DNA from: UBA4615 sp046046245
GTDB taxonomy: Bacteria > Pseudomonadota > Gammaproteobacteria > Burkholderiales > Burkholderiaceae_E
Length of the DNA: 48,108 nucleotides
Direction: 5' to 3'
NCBI GenBank assembly: GCA_046046245.1
Contig: JBJOKE010000079.1
Coordinates: 1 to 48,108 of the forward strand
Positions 40,551-48,108 of this stretch are shown in pieces. Made by a program: the position numbers and the translations under genes. The notes below the pieces were generated by a model. The model was not told where the DNA came from. It searched no databases and was given only the letters and a program-made list of their open reading frames with translations. Numbering within the stretch: the stretch's first letter is position 1; every line of letters starts with the position of its first letter.

Positions 40551-41750
40551 ATGACCGACACCTCCCCGCTCGTCTGTCAGAAGGCACGCTTCACGATCCC
40601 CGAGGGCGAGTGCTGGCTGAACAGCGCGTACATGGGGCTGCTGCCGATTCCGGTCGAGACGGCCGGCCATGAAGCGCTGCGGCGGCGCGCGTTTCCGGTG
40701 TCGCTGCGCGCGGCGGACTTCTTCGAGCCCGCCGAGCGGGTCCGGTCCGGGTGCGCGCGGCTCGTCGGCGCCGATCCGGAGCGCGTCGCGCTGGTCACCA
40801 CCGCCGCGCAGGGCGTCGCGATCGCGGCGGCGAACCTCGCGCCGCGCGCCGGGCACAACGTGGTGCTGCTCGGCGAGCAGTTCCCGAGCAACGTCCACGT
40901 CTGGCGGACCTGGCGGGCGCGAGGCGTCGAGATCCGGACGGTCGTCGCCCCCGACGCGCCATGGGCGCGCGCCGATGGCACGCCCTGCCGGCGGCAGGCG
41001 TGGAACGACGCGCTGCTCGCCGCGATCGACGACCGCAGCGACGTCGTCGCCGTCGAACAGGCGCACTGGACCGACGGCACGCTGTTCGACCTCGAGCGCA
41101 TCGGCGCGCGCTGCCGCGAGGTGGGCGCGGCGCTCGTCGTCGACGCGACGCAGACCGCCGGCGCGATGCCGCTCGACGTCGGGGCGGTGCGTCCCGACCT
41201 GCTGGTGGTCCACGCCTACAAGTCGATGCTGTGCAACTACGGGCTGGGCTTCGCGGTGCTCGGCGAGCGCTTCGCCGACGCGGCGCCGCTCGAGCACCAC
41301 TGGATGATGCGCGGCGGCGCCGAGGACTTCGCGCGGCTGGTCGACTACCGCGACGACTTCGCACCCGGCGTGCGCCGGCACGACACCGCGGTCCGCGCGA
41401 ACCCGGTGATGATCGCGATGCTCGAGGCGTCCTGCGGGCTGCTGCTCGACTGGGGACCGGCTCGGATCCGGGACTACCTGCTGGGCATCGTCCGCCCGTC
41501 GGTGCCGCGGCTGCGTGCAGCCGGCTTCCGGATCGCCGACGAGGCCGACCGCGCGGCGAACGTCTTCGGCATCGGGCTGCCCGCGGGCCTGTCGGCCGAG
41601 GCGGTGCGCGCCGAGCTGGCCGGGCGTCGCATCCACGTGTCGGTGCGCGGCAGCACGCTGCGGGTCGCGCCGCACGTCTACAACGACGAGCACGACGTCG
41701 GGCGGCTGGTGGAGGCGCTGCTCGAGGTCGCCGCGTCGAACCGGGCCTAG
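40551..41750 (+). CDS. Aminotransferase class V-fold PLP enzyme
   Basis: The 399-residue protein is a fold-type I PLP enzyme of the class V/cysteine desulfurase group. The PLP Asp and Gln are Asp198 and Gln201 in LVVDATQTAGAMPLDV, and the Schiff-base Lys is Lys224 in VVHAYKSMLCNYGLG. The start FTIPEGECWLNSAYMGLLP is usual for the group. The C-terminal domain ends VSVRGSTLRVAPHVYNDEHD. There is no active-site Cys loop evident as in IscS, so it is more likely a lyase or aminotransferase of unknown substrate. It follows DUF1840 by 8 bases. Confidence 0.87.
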   Translation: MTDTSPLVCQKARFTIPEGECWLNSAYMGLLPIPVETAGHEALRRRAFPVSLRAADFFEPAERVRSGCARLVGADPERVALVTTAAQGVAIAAANLAPRAGHNVVLLGEQFPSNVHVWRTWRARGVEIRTVVAPDAPWARADGTPCRRQAWNDALLAAIDDRSDVVAVEQAHWTDGTLFDLERIGARCREVGAALVVDATQTAGAMPLDVGAVRPDLLVVHAYKSMLCNYGLGFAVLGERFADAAPLEHHWMMRGGAEDFARLVDYRDDFAPGVRRHDTAVRANPVMIAMLEASCGLLLDWGPARIRDYLLGIVRPSVPRLRAAGFRIADEADRAANVFGIGLPAGLSAEAVRAELAGRRIHVSVRGSTLRVAPHVYNDEHDVGRLVEALLEVAASNRA

Positions 41751-41827
41751 CGCCCGAGCCGGTCGCGCCGGGCCTCGGGCCGACGCTGCGCCGGGCGCGG
41801 CCGGCGCCCCCCCGTGCGAAGCGCGCG

Positions 41828-42357
41828 TCAGCGGAAGTAGCGCGTGGCCGAGAAGTCCGACGAGGCCTCGCCGATCGGCTTCACGATCCCGTCGACGCGC
41901 AGCACGGGTGTGCCGTCCACCCGGTACAGGCCCTGGCAGAACACCAGGTTCCTCGTCGCGCGCAGCACGTCGAGCCGTCCCTCGAGCCACGCGCCCTGCG
42001 GCACCGGCGCGAGGAAGTCGGCCGACAGGCTGACCGTGCTCATGAACCGGTCGAGCCCGGTCTGCAGGTTCGCGCCGAGCACCAGCAGCATGTCGGCCAT
42101 CGACATCAGCATCCCGCCGTGGCAGAAGCCCGAGGGGCTGCAGTGCCGGCGCTCGACGCGCAGGCCCATCACCAGCCGGCCGGCGAGGCCTTCGTCGCGA
42201 TGACCGTAGAGCGGGCCGACCGAGTCGACGAACGGGTTGTCGCCGAGGGCGAGACGCACGAAGCCCGCGGGCACCTCGGCCGCGCCCGCGGCGGCGTCCT
42301 GCGTACCCGGGGCCGCGATCGCGCCGGCCGCTGCGGCGTCGCCGCCCGCCGCGCTCA

Positions 42358-42358
<1 letters not shown>
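41828..42358 (-). CDS. Hotdog-fold thioesterase, PaaI-like
   Basis: The 176-residue protein has an Ala/Gly-rich lead of about 30 residues followed by one hotdog domain. CSPSGFCHGGMLMSMADMLL carries the full HGGM signature, and STVSLSADFLAPVPQGAWLE is the next strand pair. It probably hydrolyses an acyl-CoA. The start ATG shares one base with the metH stop (TGATG), so the two genes are translationally coupled, an odd partnership for which I know no biochemical reason. Confidence 0.87.
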
Positions 42359-46182
<3,824 letters not shown>

Positions 46183-46309
46183 GGCGGTCGTTCACAGAAG
46201 CAGAGCCTCGGGATGGTATATCGTCCGGCCTGCCGCCCCGCGGATCGCCCCGCCCGCCTTGACGCCGCCCCCCTCCGGATCGCCGTCCGACCGCCCCGAG
46301 CGTCCGCCC

Positions 46310-46696
46310 GTGCGCCGCGGCCCGTCGAAGGCGTCGTTTCCGCGCTTCATCGTGGTCGGCGGCACCTGCACGGTCGCCCAGTACGCGCTGCTCGCACTGA
46401 TGATCGACGGCTTCGGCTGGTGGCCCACGCTGTCGTCCGCGATCGCCTATTCGATCGCGGTCAGCCTGAACTACGAGCTGTCGCGGCGCTTCACCTTCTT
46501 CGGACGTCCCCGCTCGTGGCGGGAGTACGGCCGCTTCGTGGCCGGCTCGCTGCTCGGGCTGTCGGTGAACACGGCGCTGTTCGAGCTCGGGATGCGCGCC
46601 GGGCTGCCGCACTACCTGATCGCCCAGACGGTCGCGACCGCGGCGGCGATGGGGGTGAACTTCTTCGTCTACCGGCACTGGACGTTCCGGGACTGA
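46310..46696 (+). CDS. GtrA-family membrane protein
   Basis: The product of about 128 residues has four membrane segments in the GtrA pattern: RFIVVGGTCTVAQYALLALM, SAIAYSIAVSLNYELSRRFT, a third near VAGSLLGLSVNTALFELGM and a last ending GVNFFVYRHWTFRD. GtrA proteins take part in moving lipid-linked sugars or in surface glycan synthesis. The start is uncertain: I use the GTG of MRRGPSKASFPRF; a TTG at 46259 and an ATG at 46181 in the same frame would add Pro/Arg-rich residues. It is divergent from metH and alone. Confidence 0.85.
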   Translation: MRRGPSKASFPRFIVVGGTCTVAQYALLALMIDGFGWWPTLSSAIAYSIAVSLNYELSRRFTFFGRPRSWREYGRFVAGSLLGLSVNTALFELGMRAGLPHYLIAQTVATAAAMGVNFFVYRHWTFRD

Positions 46697-46953
46697 GCGT
46701 CGCGCCGGTGCCTGCGACGCCGCCGACCGCCACCTGACCGACTCCTGACCGACCCGTGACCCTCCGTGGACGCCGCGCGGCTCGGTCGGCGGCACCGGAT
46801 CGCCCCTCTGTCGGCCCCGGGCCGACGCCCGACCGGTTGACCACCGAGGGAGACTCGCCCGCGACGCGACGGTATGCTGGCGCGCTTCGCGGTCCGCCGC
46901 GCCCGCCGCGGGCGCCAGGCCGACGACCGCCCCTCTCGCGTTTCGAGCTTCCG

Positions 46954-48108
46954 ATGCCCACGACACCGCCCCTGCCGTCGATCCGACTCGCCGCCTGCGC
47001 GCTCTCGCTCGCCGCCCTCGCCGCCTGCGGCAAGCCCGAGCCGCCCAAGCCCGCCGCCCGCCCGCCCGCCGAGGTCCGCGTGATCGCGTCGCGCGCCGAG
47101 ACGGTGCCGGTGATCCAGGAGCACGTCGGCCGGGTCGCCGCCTTCCGGTCGGTGGAAGTCCGTGCCCGCGTCGAAGGCATCCTGGAAAGGCGGCATTTCA
47201 CCGAGGGCACCGAGGTCAAGCGCGGGCAGCTGCTCTACACGATCGACCCGACCCCCTACCAGACGGTGCTGAACGACGCGAAGGCGGAGTTCGCCCGCGC
47301 CGAGGCGAACCTCGCGAACGCCCGCTCGCGCGAGCAGCGCTACGCGCCGCTGGTCAGGGAGAACGCGATCAGCCGGCAGGACTACGACGACGCGGTCACC
47401 GCGGTGAAGCAGAACGAGGCGCTCGTGGCGAGCGCGCGCGGCGCGGTCGAGCGCGCGCAGATCAACCTCGGCTACACCCGCGTGACGGCCACCGAATCGG
47501 GCCGCATCGGCGCGACCCTGGTGCCCGAAGGGCGGCTGGTCGGCAAGGGCGAGGCCACGCACCTGACGACGATCGACCGCCTCGAGCCGGTCTACGTCAA
47601 CTTCACGATGGCCGACCGCGACGCGCTTATTTTCAGGCGCGCGATGTCGACCGGCGAGATCCGCGAGGCCGACGGCGGCTCGCGGGCCCGCGTGTTCCTG
47701 CCCGACGGCACCGAGTACGACAGGCTCGGCAAGCTGGACTTCACCGAGTCCAAGGTCGATCCCAACACCGGCACGATCAGCCTGCGCGCGGTCATGCCGA
47801 ACCCCGGCCAGAACCTGCTGCCCGGCATGTTCGTCCGCGTGGAGTTCATCTCGGCCAAGCGGCCGGACACGATCCTGGTGCCGCAGCAGGCGGTGGTGAA
47901 GACCCCGACCGGCCACATCGCCTGGGTCGTCGACAAGGACGGCAAGGCGATGCGTCGCGACCTGGTGGTCGGGGCCTGGCTGAAGGACGACTGGATCGTC
48001 GAGAAGGGCCTGGGCGCCGGCGAGACGGTGGTCGTCGACGGTCACCAGAAGCTGCAGCCGGGCGCGCAGGTCCGGCCGGTGGCGTGGACGCCGCCGGCGG
48101 CGCGCGCG
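46954..48108 (+). CDS. RND efflux periplasmic adaptor (AcrA/MexA-like), runs off the window
   Basis: The frame is open to the last base, so 385 codons are visible and the C-terminus is missing. The protein starts with a lipoprotein signal (LAACALSLAALAACGKPEPP, lipid Cys25). It continues with the first half of the lipoyl domain (EVRARVEGILERRHFTEGTE), KRGQLLYTIDPTPYQTVLND, a coiled-coil hairpin to about 170, and the second lipoyl half INLGYTRVTATESGRIGATL. TESKVDPNTGTISLRAVMPN and LLPGMFVRVEF are the beta-barrel signature. It would bridge an inner-membrane RND pump and an outer-membrane channel; the pump gene is expected just beyond the end. There is no strong promoter in the 257 bases upstream. 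Confidence 0.93.
   Translation, partial: MPTTPPLPSIRLAACALSLAALAACGKPEPPKPAARPPAEVRVIASRAETVPVIQEHVGRVAAFRSVEVRARVEGILERRHFTEGTEVKRGQLLYTIDPTPYQTVLNDAKAEFARAEANLANARSREQRYAPLVRENAISRQDYDDAVTAVKQNEALVASARGAVERAQINLGYTRVTATESGRIGATLVPEGRLVGKGEATHLTTIDRLEPVYVNFTMADRDALIFRRAMSTGEIREADGGSRARVFLPDGTEYDRLGKLDFTESKVDPNTGTISLRAVMPNPGQNLLPGMFVRVEFISAKRPDTILVPQQAVVKTPTGHIAWVVDKDGKAMRRDLVVGAWLKDDWIVEKGLGAGETVVVDGHQKLQPGAQVRPVAWTPPAARA

Noticed and set aside
46183..46309. Cobalamin or SAH riboswitch ahead of metH
   Set aside because: The gap is short and lacks the conserved B12-box or SAH aptamer pattern; no paired element could be found.
46669..48045. Minus-strand frame of about 450 codons at the right end
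   Set aside because: The plus strand there encodes a clear RND adaptor with lipobox and lipoyl motifs that simply lacks a stop inside the window.

Overview
The window is a 48 kb piece of a very GC-rich bacterial chromosome. The gene families and their pairings point to a betaproteobacterium of the order Burkholderiales: a metX-metW pair behind a SAM-II riboswitch, a gshA-gshB-EIIA-HPr-EI cluster, torF-glnK-amtB behind a sigma-54 promoter, ubiK next to yifB, a fused isobutyryl-CoA mutase and Bug-type solute receptors. I saw no rRNA, tRNA, CRISPR array or intact insertion sequence. Most of the window is ordinary chromosomal housekeeping and catabolism.

Left end (1-3.1 kb): an accessory patch. 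Two same-strand remnants of the 3' end of an IS91-like transposase gene flank a deaminase/flavin-reductase gene pair. The deaminase has lost the segment with its catalytic His-x-Glu. A broken membrane-protein tail abuts the second remnant, and a Bcr/CflA-type efflux gene follows.

3.1-13.3 kb, almost all on the minus strand: fused isobutyryl-CoA mutase with its G-protein chaperone domain, a thiolase, a large soluble double-sensor protein ending in a CheW domain, two small membrane proteins and an EamA exporter. 13.4-21.5 kb: a tartrate/D-malate dehydrogenase-type gene with a broken Bug receptor gene behind it, a divergent LysR regulator with a clear operator, an intact Bug receptor, an N-acyl-D-amino-acid deacylase-type amidohydrolase, a DUF3429 protein and a photolyase-like protein whose two domains appear in reversed order.

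21.1-29.5 kb: methionine and central metabolism. A promoter, SAM-II aptamer and intrinsic terminator precede metX-metW and a thioesterase. Upstream lies gshA-gshB-EIIA-ptsH-ptsI with overlapping genes, then purU. 29.5-33.4 kb: an unidentified lipoprotein gene with FNR/ANR-like boxes, then torF-glnK-amtB with a sigma-54 promoter, NtrC-like sites and a strong terminator. 33.4-48.1 kb: ubiK, yifB/comM, a DsbA-family oxidoreductase, a CoA-transferase III family racemase, an EamA exporter, an MFS permease with a lipoprotein, DUF1840, a class V aminotransferase, a thioesterase coupled to metH, a GtrA protein, and the start of an RND efflux adaptor that runs off the end.

Main points for follow-up: the apparently permuted photolyase; the promoter-aptamer-terminator unit of metX; the IS91 remnants around a damaged cargo pair; two genes with internal deletions (biological or assembly-made); the duplicated Cache-CheW protein; and a five-copy octamer array just upstream of a Bug receptor gene. 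All calls were made by eye without database searches.
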